A stretch of DNA of 17,194 bases from an uncultured Bacteroidota bacterium (GTDB lineage: Bacteria > Bacteroidota > Bacteroidia > Flavobacteriales > Flavobacteriaceae), in the NCBI GenBank assembly GCA_903819815.1, contig CAIJFC010000051.1:1-17194 (forward strand), written 5' to 3'. Made by a program: the position numbers and the translations under genes. Of this stretch, positions 6,583 through 13,096 are shown piece by piece (positions within the stretch are counted from its first letter, which is position 1; each line of letters begins with the position of its first letter). The notes under the pieces were generated by a model. That model was not told the origin of the DNA. It did not search any database and saw only the letters and a program-made list of their open reading frames with translations.

Positions 6583-7020
6583 CATGTATTGTAACAATAG
6601 TTTTTTATTAAATTCTTCTTCTGCTTTTCTCAGTTTAATTAATTTAACTTGACTTAAAATAGGTTTTAAACTGATTATTAATTTTTTACGCATTTGAAAA
6701 ATTTCTTCTTCCGCAGATTCCATTTTATATAATAAAGCTGCCGCTTCTTTCTCAGACATTTTGTTTAATGTTTCATTATCCATTTTTTTTAAAAAAACCA
6801 GGGATTTTTCATGTTTCAACTCGAATTGTTTGTCTTCGAAAGCATTGTATATTGGCCAAAACTTTTCAGCCTCACTACTTGTTAAAGGAAGTTTATTGGT
6901 AATAAATGCTACTTTTAACGCATAAATTTCTTCTTTTTTCTCTAACATTTTTTTTCCTTGAGCTAATAAACTAAAAGAAGCAAAAAATAATAGTGCTAGT
7001 AAGTTGTTTTTAATTTTCAT
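6559..7020 (-). CDS. Secreted 'sensor of ECF-type sigma factor' protein
   Basis: This is the last gene of the ECF sigma cassette. The 153-residue product has a signal peptide (about residues 1-22, ending LLAQG) and then a highly charged, all-helical body. It contains KVAFITNKLPLTSSEAEKFW (residues about 36-55) followed by PIYNAFEDKQFELK. An LT--EAEKFWPIYN pattern after an ITNKL helix is typical of the flavobacterial periplasmic proteins annotated as sensors of ECF sigma factors. These are loosely similar to the Spy/CpxP LTXXQ fold. It should act in the periplasm, perhaps sensing misfolded protein or envelope stress and passing this to the one-helix protein encoded 11 bases upstream. The terminator hairpin overlaps its last codons. 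The family name is a homology label and the signal is unknown. Confidence 0.75.
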   Translation of the reverse strand: MKIKNNLLALLFFASFSLLAQGKKMLEKKEEIYALKVAFITNKLPLTSSEAEKFWPIYNAFEDKQFELKHEKSLVFLKKMDNETLNKMSEKEAAALLYKMESAEEEIFQMRKKLIISLKPILSQVKLIKLRKAEEEFNKKLLLQYMKKGPRKN

Positions 7021-7031
7021 TGTTTATCTAT

Positions 7032-7442
7032 TTATTCAGTTAAATAATATTCTATTTCATTAGTATTGGCAAATTCTTCATCCATTTTTGTGTCGTTTAA
7101 ATTTAATTCAACACTTAAATTTTCAATATCTTTTTTATCCAATAAAGTAATTAAATCATATTGGCTTATTTCTGAATTATTTGTAATGTAATTTTCCATT
7201 AGTACATTATCATCAGAATTGTTAACTTCCATTTTTGTAAAAAAAGTTATTGAGAATGCAATTATTAATACTGCCGCAACATAAGTTACCCATCTTTTTA
7301 TATTAATTGAAATACCTTTTATCCTAGATTTTGGTAGGATTATTCTATTGTTTGTATCTATAGAAAAGTCATCAAAATACCCTTCAGGGGTCGTAAATCC
7401 TGATGTGATTTTATTTTCTTTATTTATTTTAAACTCATTCAT
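7032..7442 (-). CDS. Putative anti-sigma factor with one membrane helix
   Basis: The 136-residue protein has a basic N-terminal segment of about 50 residues, one membrane helix (about 51-69, WVTYVAAVLIIAFSITFF) and an acidic C-terminal segment of about 65 residues. The stretch GFTTPEGYFDDF (15-26) is a common opening of flavobacterial membrane proteins encoded directly after ECF sigma genes. No zinc-binding HXXXCXXC anti-sigma motif is present. The topology predicted by the positive-inside rule places the N-terminus in the cytoplasm, where it could hold the sigma factor. The C-terminus would then face the periplasm, where the downstream secreted protein could contact it. The gene lies 30 bases after the sigma gene and 11 before the sensor gene. 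The anti-sigma role is inferred from position and topology. Confidence 0.65.
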   Translation of the reverse strand: MNEFKINKENKITSGFTTPEGYFDDFSIDTNNRIILPKSRIKGISINIKRWVTYVAAVLIIAFSITFFTKMEVNNSDDNVLMENYITNNSEISQYDLITLLDKKDIENLSVELNLNDTKMDEEFANTNEIEYYLTE

Positions 7443-7472
7443 GATTGTTAGACATTAATATTATATTATGGT

Positions 7473-8012
7473 TTAATCTTTAGTCATAAAAATTTCAATT
7501 TTTTTAACTGCGAGGTGATAGGAGGCTTTTAATGCACCAACTGAAGTACCTAGAATAGTTGACATTTCTTGATATTTTATCTCCTCAAAATACCTCATTT
7601 TAAAAACTAATTGTTGTTTTTCTGGCAGTGTAAGTATTGCTTTTTGTAATTTTATTTGAATTGCATTTCCGTCAAAATGAATGTCGGCTTCAAGATTTTC
7701 GACAATTTTCGATTTTAATTCTTGACTTGTTTTACTACTTAATTTTGCTTTTTTATTGATAAATGTTATTGATTCATTTGTGGCAATTCGGTACATCCAA
7801 GAATACAATTTGCTTTCGCCTTTAAAATTATTTAAATTCTGAAAAACCTTTATAAATGTATTTTGTAACACATCGTTAGTGTCATCATGATCTAAAACTA
7901 TATTCCTGATATGATTGTAAAGCGGGCGCTTATAATCGGTCAAGAGTTTTTGAAACGCGTTGTTTTGTGTTTTTGGATTTAATAGTTGTAATATGAATAC
8001 TTTTTCTTCCAA
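7473..8012 (-). CDS. ECF-type RNA polymerase sigma factor (TTG start)
   Basis: A 179-residue sigma-70 family factor of the extracytoplasmic-function type, with only regions 2 and 4. Region 2 spans about residues 24-90: DHDDTNDVLQNTFIKVFQNL is the core-binding part, and KLYSWMYRIATNESITFINK the -10-binding part. Region 4 spans about 118-175: ILTLPEKQQLVFKMRYFEEI, then the HTH STILGTSVGALKASYHLAVKK. The start is TTG at 8012. In frame upstream a stop lies at 8034-8036 with no ATG or GTG between, and no internal ATG lies before region 2, so TTG is the only reasonable common start. The weak start may keep sigma levels low. It heads the sigma, anti-sigma, sensor trio. A gap of 63 bases without a terminator separates it from the SRPBCC gene upstream. 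Confidence 0.92.
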   Translation of the reverse strand: MEEKVFILQLLNPKTQNNAFQKLLTDYKRPLYNHIRNIVLDHDDTNDVLQNTFIKVFQNLNNFKGESKLYSWMYRIATNESITFINKKAKLSSKTSQELKSKIVENLEADIHFDGNAIQIKLQKAILTLPEKQQLVFKMRYFEEIKYQEMSTILGTSVGALKASYHLAVKKIEIFMTKD

Positions 8013-8075
8013 ATAAATAATTTTATTGTAAGATTAATAAAAGTAACTAAGGTTTAAACGAATAATCAAAATAAA

Positions 8076-9164
8076 TTATTTTTCTACTAATTCTGTTGTT
8101 TCTAAGTTGTCATTATTTGTTGTAGTAGCTTCTGCATTTGAATTGCTTTTTGATTGAACTGCCAGGTAAATCGAAGTTTGCCATTTGGAAGGGCTTAAAC
8201 CATCTAACGAACTTTTATTATAGATTTCAATTATAGGCATTGATTGGTCTATTGTTTCTTTGTTATTATTCATGAAATCTTTAGCTTTTTTCCATGCCAA
8301 TTTTCTATGTGAATAATCTCCATTTAATGTTGTTTTGAATGATTTATAGCTTTCAAGTTCATTACAAATAATATCACTAACTGAACTTGTAAAAATTCTA
8401 CTTTTTATTGGTAAGCAAACAGAAATATTCGAAACTTTATTACTCTCATCTATTGAATTATAGATAACAAATGGTTTACCTGAAATTACAATTTTATTTT
8501 GAGTTGAAAATTTAATCAATCTTGGAATCAATATTTTTATATTATAATTTAATTTGGATAATTTAGTATTTATTGTTTGCTTTAAATAATAGCATCCTTT
8601 TTTATAAACCACACCATTAGATAGTACGGAATAGGTATTGAGCTGGTAATCCAAACTACGATCTAAATTTTTCAAACTTTGTTCTAAATTCCTTTCAACA
8701 ACTTTCGTAGCACCACCATTTAAAAATGTTTGAAGTTTATTTGAAAAAGACATTTCACCTTTTATAATACACGTAACTTTTGTACCACCAACGGTATCTT
8801 TTAATTCCCAAATGGTTTCTGATAACGCGCCATCTAAATTTGTTTTCTGAACAATACTATCATTTTCTTTAGTGAAATATATTGTTGTTTTTCCTTCCCC
8901 ATCGCTTCCAGACCAAGAATAATAACTTCCAACACCGATAGAATTAATAGAATATTTAAAATCAATTAAAGAATTATTTTTGTTAAAAACAAACCAATCT
9001 TTATAATTTGTATTTTCATTTATATAATTATAAACAGCTGGTTTTTGGGTTTTAATAATAATAGATTTAACTGCGAAAAAATTACTTTTTTGAGTAGAAA
9101 TAAAGACAATACCTCCAATTGAAAGTAAAAGTAGAAGTAAAAATAAATATTTTAATATTTTCAT
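8076..9164 (-). CDS. Membrane-anchored SRPBCC / GyrI-like two-domain protein
   Basis: The 362-residue protein begins with one hydrophobic helix (about residues 5-23) that probably anchors it. A SRPBCC (START-like, polyketide-cyclase type) domain follows at about 30-170. Family features include IIIKTQKPAVYNYINENTNY-DW near its start and GVGSYYSWSGSDGEG. The second half (about 175-340) resembles the GyrI-like/AraC effector-binding domain: paired segments with VCLPI and PIIEIYNKSSLDGLSPSKW-TSIYLAV, as in other such domains (E-Y-----D-P----TEIY-PV). A serine/asparagine/threonine-rich tail ends the protein. Both folds bind hydrophobic or cationic small molecules, so a ligand sensor or scavenger at the membrane is plausible. 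It lies 63 bases upstream of the ECF sigma gene and 35 downstream of a small membrane protein gene, in the same direction. Confidence 0.75.
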   Translation of the reverse strand: MKILKYLFLLLLLLSIGGIVFISTQKSNFFAVKSIIIKTQKPAVYNYINENTNYKDWFVFNKNNSLIDFKYSINSIGVGSYYSWSGSDGEGKTTIYFTKENDSIVQKTNLDGALSETIWELKDTVGGTKVTCIIKGEMSFSNKLQTFLNGGATKVVERNLEQSLKNLDRSLDYQLNTYSVLSNGVVYKKGCYYLKQTINTKLSKLNYNIKILIPRLIKFSTQNKIVISGKPFVIYNSIDESNKVSNISVCLPIKSRIFTSSVSDIICNELESYKSFKTTLNGDYSHRKLAWKKAKDFMNNNKETIDQSMPIIEIYNKSSLDGLSPSKWQTSIYLAVQSKSNSNAEATTTNNDNLETTELVEK

Positions 9165-9199
9165 AAGTTTTGAATTTAATTTTATGGCTTTTAGTTACT

Positions 9200-9388
9200 T
9201 TAATGCTTAAAGAAAATTTTAATAATGAATAATAGTAAAATGAAAACTATAAAACCAATCAATATTTTATAGCTCCCTTTGTATGTTTTTTGATGAACAA
9301 GTATATCTTTTCTGTAAGAATAAGAAATTGCTATTACAAATGAAACAAAGAATAATGCTGCAAAAATTAATTGACCTTTACTAAACAT
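9200..9388 (-). CDS. Small two-helix membrane protein, unknown
   Basis: The 62-residue protein has two hydrophobic helices (about residues 6-22 and 42-58). They are joined by a polar, basic linker, SYRKDILVHQKTYKGSYK, and the protein ends in IIKIFFKH. The basic linker suggests a hairpin with the loop in the cytoplasm. I recognise the general form (MFSKGQLIFA... KDILVHQKTYKG) as a conserved small protein of flavobacteria without known function. It lies 35 bases upstream of the SRPBCC gene in the same direction and may be the first gene of the minus-strand unit that leads to the ECF cassette. A -7-like TATTTTTG on the minus strand (9403-9410) precedes the ATG by 14 bases. Confidence 0.7.
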   Translation of the reverse strand: MFSKGQLIFAALFFVSFVIAISYSYRKDILVHQKTYKGSYKILIGFIVFILLLFIIKIFFKH

Positions 9389-9402
9389 ATAATTATTTTA
9401 TA

Positions 9403-9419
9403 CAAAAATACTAAATTTG
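9403..9419. promoter_or_regulatory. Back-to-back divergent -7 boxes
   Basis: TAAATTTG on the plus strand (9412-9419) precedes the pyrophosphohydrolase start at 9464. TATTTTTG on the minus strand (plus bases 9403-9410) precedes the 62-residue gene at 9388. Both match TAnnTTTG exactly and are separated by one base. Neither has a clear TTG at the -33 distance. Confidence 0.45.
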
Positions 9420-9463
9420 TAATCAAAAGTAACTATTTCCAATATCAATTAAACAACAAAACT

Positions 9464-9844
9464 ATGATTAAACAACTTAATGCCGTTAAACAATTTCATA
9501 CTGCCTTTGAAATAGGTTATAGTGAAAGTCCAAAAGCAAATTTGGGTGAGGCCAAAAATGTTCTACGATATAATTTAATGAAAGAAGAAAATGAAGAATA
9601 TCTAGAAGCTGTTCAGAATAACGACCTGATTGAAATTGCCGATGCACTTGGAGATATGCTATATATATTGTGCGGAACGATTATTGAGCATGGTTTGCAG
9701 GATAAAATTGAAGCCGTTTTTGAAGAAATTCAACGAAGTAACATGAGTAAATTGGATAGTAATGGAAAACCGATATATCGTGAAGATGGAAAAGTAATGA
9801 AAGGTCCTAATTATTTCAAACCTGATTTCACAAAAATCATTTAA
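9464..9844 (+). CDS. MazG-like nucleoside triphosphate pyrophosphohydrolase
   Basis: This is a 126-residue all-alpha NTP pyrophosphohydrolase of the MazG/PRA-PH-like group, which removes pyrophosphate from (d)NTPs or related nucleotides using Mg2+. The metal-binding pattern is visible: acidic run EENEE (41-45) on the first helix, and E57 with D60 and D64 in EIADALGDMLY on the second. This is the EEXXE...EXXD signature. The C-terminal part, SNMSKLDSNGKPIYREDGKV then KGPNYFKP-, matches the small PRA-PH-like proteins of Bacteroidota. An in-frame TTG at 9371 would add 31 residues, but it lies upstream of the -7 box at 9412-9419 and the extension has no family resemblance. I therefore chose the ATG at 9464 (MIKQLNAV). 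The substrate is not known. Confidence 0.85.
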   Translation: MIKQLNAVKQFHTAFEIGYSESPKANLGEAKNVLRYNLMKEENEEYLEAVQNNDLIEIADALGDMLYILCGTIIEHGLQDKIEAVFEEIQRSNMSKLDSNGKPIYREDGKVMKGPNYFKPDFTKII

Positions 9845-9857
9845 TTATAAGACATAA

Positions 9858-9885
9858 AAAAAACCCTTATTTTTAAGGGTTTTTT
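9858..9885. terminator. Bidirectional terminator between the pyrophosphohydrolase and ilvE
   Basis: AAAAAACCCTTA (9858-9869) and TAAGGGTTTTTT (9874-9885) pair perfectly over 12 bases with loop TTTT. It lies exactly between two convergent genes and is symmetric, so it can serve both strands. Confidence 0.92.
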
Positions 9886-9889
9886 AGGA

Positions 9890-10957
9890 TTAAACTTTTA
9901 ATGTCCATCCAAAAGTATCTTCGGCAAGTTTGTGTTGAATTGCAGTTATTTTATTTTTTAAGTCCAATGCAAATGAATGATCCACCGGAGTTAATTCATA
10001 ATATTCATCTTGGTAAGAAAATCCTTTAATTACAGTAACTACAGCTGCAGTTCCAGCTCCAAAAATTTCTTTTAATGAACCATTTTTTGCAGCCTCAATA
10101 AGCTCAGCCACGAATACAGATCTAACTGACAATTCAATTCCATCTCTTTCCGCAATTGCAATTAAGCTTTTTCTTGTTACACCATCCAAAATTCTTTCAC
10201 TTGTAGGTGCAGTATATAAAGTGTCGTTTATTCTAAAAAACACGTTCATTGTTCCTGATTCTTCCAACTTAGTATGTGTTGCATCATCGGTCCAAATTAC
10301 TTGTTGAAATCCCTTTTCATTAGCTAATTTAGTAGGATAAAATTGTGCGGAATAGTTACCAGCAGCTTTTGCAGCTCCAATTCCTCCGTTTGCCGCGCGA
10401 CTAAAATGTTCAGCAATAATAACTTTCACTTCTCCTGAATAATAAGACTTTGCCGGAGAAAGTAATATCATAAATCGATAATCATTTGAAGGTGATGCAA
10501 TTACGCCCGTTCCAGTTGCAATCATAAAAGGTCTGATATATAAGGTACTTCCAATTCCATTTTTCACCCAGGCTCTTTCTAAATCTACTAATTGCGTTAA
10601 ACCACCCATAAAAATAGATTTAGGAACTTCTGGCATTGCCATTCTAACAGCTGATTTATTAAATCGAATAAAATTTTCCTCTGGACGAAATAACCAAACT
10701 TCATCATTTTCGTCTTTATAGGCTTTCATCCCTTCAAAAATAGCTTGTCCGTAATGAAAAACCTTCGAGGATGGATCCATTAAAAATGGAGCATAAGGAA
10801 CAATAGTTGGAGTTCCCCATTTATCATTTATAAAGTCACAGGTTAGCATATAATCTGTAAATACTTCACCAAATGGAAGGTGTTCAAAATCAATCGATTC
10901 AATTTTTGAGGTTGAAATTTTAGAAATTTGAATTTTGTTTTCGATACTTGAATTCAT
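9890..10957 (-). CDS. ilvE: Branched-chain amino acid aminotransferase
   Basis: A cytoplasmic PLP enzyme that transfers amino groups between glutamate and the 2-oxo acids of leucine, isoleucine and valine, in the last step of their synthesis and the first of their breakdown. The 355 residues fit the BCAT type II (fold-type IV) form. Visible family segments are VFHYGQAIFEGMKAY (66-80), LFRPEENFIRFNKSAVRM (89-106) and LYIRPFMIATGTGVI (139-153). The PLP lysine is K197 in GAAKAAGNYSAQ, followed by KLEESGTMNVFF (230-241, with E233 near the PLP) and EIFGAGTAAVVTVI (297-310). The length is normal. The ATG at 10955-10957 gives the typical N-terminus. The gene stands alone on the minus strand, away from other ilv or leu genes, which is compatible with a housekeeping or salvage role. 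Confidence 0.96.
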   Translation of the reverse strand: MNSSIENKIQISKISTSKIESIDFEHLPFGEVFTDYMLTCDFINDKWGTPTIVPYAPFLMDPSSKVFHYGQAIFEGMKAYKDENDEVWLFRPEENFIRFNKSAVRMAMPEVPKSIFMGGLTQLVDLERAWVKNGIGSTLYIRPFMIATGTGVIASPSNDYRFMILLSPAKSYYSGEVKVIIAEHFSRAANGGIGAAKAAGNYSAQFYPTKLANEKGFQQVIWTDDATHTKLEESGTMNVFFRINDTLYTAPTSERILDGVTRKSLIAIAERDGIELSVRSVFVAELIEAAKNGSLKEIFGAGTAAVVTVIKGFSYQDEYYELTPVDHSFALDLKNKITAIQHKLAEDTFGWTLKV

Positions 10958-11120
10958 GTTAATGAAACATTATTATAATTAATTTGCTAAACCCATTATA
11001 AAGAGGATTTTAAATTTATATTTTTCAAATTAATGAATTATATAAATTTCGGCTAAATTAATAAAAATTACATTCTTTTATGTCAATAAACTCTATTTTT
11101 ATTATAAAAAATAAAAATAT

Positions 11121-11154
11121 CATAAAATCAGTATTAAGTTTTACTGTTTTTATG
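11121..11154. repeat. Large inverted repeat between ilvE and the DUF4920 operon
   Basis: CATAAAATCAGTA (11121-11133) and TACTGTTTTTATG (11142-11154) pair at 12 of 13 positions, with an eight-base loop. The flanking genes diverge, so this is not a terminator. It lies about 33 bases upstream of a -7 box for the plus-strand operon. A second, purely A/T inverted repeat (TATTTTTATT 11094-11103 with AATAAAAATA 11110-11119) sits beside it. The remainder of the 269-base gap is AT-rich with nothing else I can name. Confidence 0.6.
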
Positions 11155-11186
11155 ACAATTCTACTAAATCATATCAAAATTTCTTA

Positions 11187-11194
11187 TATTTTTG
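11187..11194 (+). promoter_or_regulatory. -7 box for the DUF4920/heme-c/mnmD operon
   Basis: TATTTTTG matches TAnnTTTG exactly. A start near 11201 would leave a leader of about 26 bases before the ATG at 11227. No TTG is found at the -33 distance, so activation by a bound regulator is possible. Confidence 0.5.
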
Positions 11195-11226
11195 CTTAAG
11201 TTATTAAAAACGAAAAACGAAACATT

Positions 11227-11712
11227 ATGAAAAAAATTATCTATTTACTATTCTGTTTTTTTGCACTAGCAAGTTGTAAAAAAGAATCAATTACTACTAA
11301 TTCTTCTAATGATTACACAATTTTTGGAGACAGTATTTCTGTGGACAAAGCAATTTCAAATGAAGAAATGTTAGCTCAATATAATAAATTAAAACCTGGA
11401 GACACTTTGAATATCAAATTCAAATCTAATATTAAAAAAGTTTGTCAAAAAAAAGGTTGTTGGATGACTCTAGAATTGCCTTCAGGTAAAGAAGCGTTTG
11501 TGAAGTTTAAAGATTATGCTTTTTTTGTACCTAAAAACGCACAGAATGAAGAAGTTATTGTTAATGGAAAGGCTTTTGTAAGTGTAGAAACTGTTGAGGA
11601 ATTAAAACACTACGCAAAAGATGAAGGTAAATCACAAGCTGCAATTGACAGTATAGTAGCCCCTAAAACAAACTATTCATTTATGGCTGACGGAGTTTTA
11701 ATAAAAAAGTAA
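11227..11712 (+). CDS. DUF4920 domain lipoprotein
   Basis: The 161-residue protein has a lipoprotein signal peptide: a basic start, hydrophobic residues 4-14 and lipobox LASC with the modified cysteine C17. The mature part shows the DUF4920 features. FGDSISVDKAISNEEMLAQY is followed by GDTLNIKFKSNIKKVCQKKG, then CWMTLEL with cysteines C73 and C78, and a later segment EEVIVNGKAFVSVETVEELK with HYAKDEGKSQAAI. The C-X4-C pair in VCQKKGCWM is constant in the domain as I know it, and could bind a metal or form a disulfide. The function of DUF4920 is not known. One base separates its stop from the next gene, another lipoprotein with a heme-c motif, so the two probably share an envelope job. The KKES after the lipid cysteine does not settle which membrane it sits in. 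Confidence 0.88.
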   Translation: MKKIIYLLFCFFALASCKKESITTNSSNDYTIFGDSISVDKAISNEEMLAQYNKLKPGDTLNIKFKSNIKKVCQKKGCWMTLELPSGKEAFVKFKDYAFFVPKNAQNEEVIVNGKAFVSVETVEELKHYAKDEGKSQAAIDSIVAPKTNYSFMADGVLIKK

Positions 11713-11713
11713 A

Positions 11714-12151
11714 ATGAAAAAAACACTCTTTTTAATCGCTTTTTTAATTTTAGTGTCTTGCAATAAAAATGCAGACAAGAAAGAATGTACTTCCGATCAA
11801 AAATCAGCTAAAGAGTTTGAAATGTATCAAATGTCAGAAATGGCAGCATTGATGGAAAGCATGTATATTCAAAATGAAAAACTAAAAGAGAGAATAAAAA
11901 AAGGAGATACAATAGGACAATTTCCTGGTCATTTTCGAAATATTCATAAAGCGGTTATGACCGATGAATCGGATAATGACCAATTTTTCAAGGAACAAGC
12001 GACACTTTTTATCAAGTCTCAGGAGATGATTTATAAAGACCCGAAAAATGCAAAGCAACATTTTAATGAAGGAATAAATGCTTGTGTGAGTTGCCATCAG
12101 GTAAAATGTGGTGGGCCAATTCCTAAAATAAAAAAATTATACATCAAATAA
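11714..12151 (+). CDS. Lipoprotein with a C-terminal CXXCH heme-c site
   Basis: The 145-residue protein has a lipobox LVSC (lipid cysteine C16). The mature part is helical and methionine-rich in residues 35-50 (EMYQMSEMAALMESM), with KQHFNEGINACVSCHQVKCG near the end. CVSCH (124-128) is a covalent heme-c attachment motif. A single heme near the C-terminus of a roughly four-helix protein resembles class II (cytochrome c') architecture. M and H residues are available as the sixth ligand, but I cannot assign one. An extra cysteine (C132) follows in VKCGGP. Export by Sec, lipidation and heme attachment in the periplasm are expected. The start lies one base after the DUF4920 gene, and mnmD begins one base after this gene. 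Electron transfer, gas binding or a redox sensor are all possible. Confidence 0.75.
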   Translation: MKKTLFLIAFLILVSCNKNADKKECTSDQKSAKEFEMYQMSEMAALMESMYIQNEKLKERIKKGDTIGQFPGHFRNIHKAVMTDESDNDQFFKEQATLFIKSQEMIYKDPKNAKQHFNEGINACVSCHQVKCGGPIPKIKKLYIK

Positions 12152-12152
12152 T

Positions 12153-12815
12153 TTGAAAAGAGAAATTTTTCAAACATTAGACGGCTCTACTACCATACAT
12201 TTGCCTGATTGGAATGAATCGTATCATTCTAAACATGGCGCTATTCAGGAGGCGTATCATGTTTTTATTCAAAACGGTTTATTAACTTTTAATAACCAAC
12301 CCATATCCATTTTAGAAATTGGTTTTGGAACAGGCCTAAATGCCTTTATTACCTATATAGAATCAAAAAAATCAAATCAAAAAATTGATTATTACGGAGT
12401 GGAAGCTTATCCAATTTCTGCAAATGAAATTTTGCAAATGAATTTTGTATCTGAGTTAAACGCAGCTGCTGAAAGTGAAGTTTTTAAACGTATGCACGAA
12501 TGTGATTGGGAAATTATTAATCAAATATCACCGCTTTTCTCATTAACAAAAAGAAAACAATTTTTCGAGCAAATAGACGATGAAGATAAATTTGATTTAA
12601 TTTATTTTGATGCTTTTGGTTATCGTGTTCAGCCTGATTTATGGAGTACCGAAATATTCAGAAAAATGTATAAATCACTTAAATCAAAAGGAACTTTGGT
12701 AACTTATGCTGCACGTGGCGTAGTAAAAAGAAGTTTGATTGAAGTAGGTTTTAAAGTTGAAAAACTACCAGGACCACCTGGAAAAAGAGAAATGTTTAGA
12801 GCTACGAAATTATAA
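12153..12815 (+). CDS. mnmD: tRNA (5-methylaminomethyl-2-thiouridine)(34) methyltransferase MnmD
   Basis: MnmD uses S-adenosylmethionine to methylate the aminomethyl group on U34 of tRNAs such as Lys, Glu and Gln, completing mnm5s2U. The 220-residue protein matches the stand-alone methyltransferase corresponding to the N-terminal half of E. coli MnmC; the oxidase half is absent. Signs are the opening KREIFQTLDGSTTIHLPDWN, YHSKHGAIQEAYHVF (24-38), the SAM loop EIGFGTGLNAF (55-65), the catalytic region DLIYFDAFGYRVQPDLWS (148-165) and the end LPGPPGKREMFRATK (205-219). The start is TTG at 12153, one base after the stop of the heme-c gene. No ATG lies in frame before the conserved opening, so translation is probably coupled to the upstream gene. 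Confidence 0.92.
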   Translation: MKREIFQTLDGSTTIHLPDWNESYHSKHGAIQEAYHVFIQNGLLTFNNQPISILEIGFGTGLNAFITYIESKKSNQKIDYYGVEAYPISANEILQMNFVSELNAAAESEVFKRMHECDWEIINQISPLFSLTKRKQFFEQIDDEDKFDLIYFDAFGYRVQPDLWSTEIFRKMYKSLKSKGTLVTYAARGVVKRSLIEVGFKVEKLPGPPGKREMFRATKL

Positions 12816-12837
12816 TTATAATTTATTTAACTTTTTT

Positions 12838-12871
12838 TTTGCAATAGCATTTTTATAAATTATTAAATTTG
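12838..12871 (+). promoter_or_regulatory. Promoter of the 64-residue gene
   Basis: TTTG at 12838-12841 and TAAATTTG at 12864-12871 fit the Bacteroidota -33/-7 consensus with 22 bases between. Transcription would start near 12878, about 24 bases before the ATG at 12902. Confidence 0.6.
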
Positions 12872-12901
12872 ATATATCAATAAACTAATAAATTATTTTT
12901 T

Positions 12902-13096
12902 ATGAAAGTATCCATGTTTGTCTACACAAAGAATGTATTGGAAAGTGTTAGTTTTGACCCTAAGCTTTTTTGTAAAGAATTAGAAAAAGCATTAAAAATG
13001 TTATTGCCTTATGAAATAGAACAGCTAACGGATTGGCTTTTAAATTACACCAAACAAAAACCAGAATTAAGACAATGTTTAACTTATATTAAATAA
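12902..13096 (+). CDS. Small conserved unknown protein
   Basis: The 64-residue protein has no signal peptide or membrane helix. The first third reads MKVSMFVYTKNVLESVSFDP and looks like a short beta segment. The rest is helical: KLFCKELEKALKMLLPYEIE, then QLTDWLLNYTKQKPELRQC. It has two cysteines, C24 and C59. I recognise the pattern (FVYTKNVLESVSFDP-LFCKELEKAL) as a conserved flavobacterial orphan, but I know no function for it. The gene is well defined by its own promoter, an ATG start and a strong terminator overlapping its stop codon. It is convergent with oxyR and does not appear to belong to the mnmD operon. Confidence 0.75.
   Translation: MKVSMFVYTKNVLESVSFDPKLFCKELEKALKMLLPYEIEQLTDWLLNYTKQKPELRQCLTYIK

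Noticed and set aside
6548..6600. Second RecA domain of the DEAD-like protein in another frame
   Set aside because: The stop is followed at once by a terminator and a well-formed convergent gene on the other strand, leaving no room for a second domain.
9371..9463. N-terminal extension of the pyrophosphohydrolase from a TTG
   Set aside because: The extension lies upstream of and across the -7 box at 9412-9419, resembles no family member, and overlaps the divergent 62-residue gene start; the ATG at 9464 fits the family.
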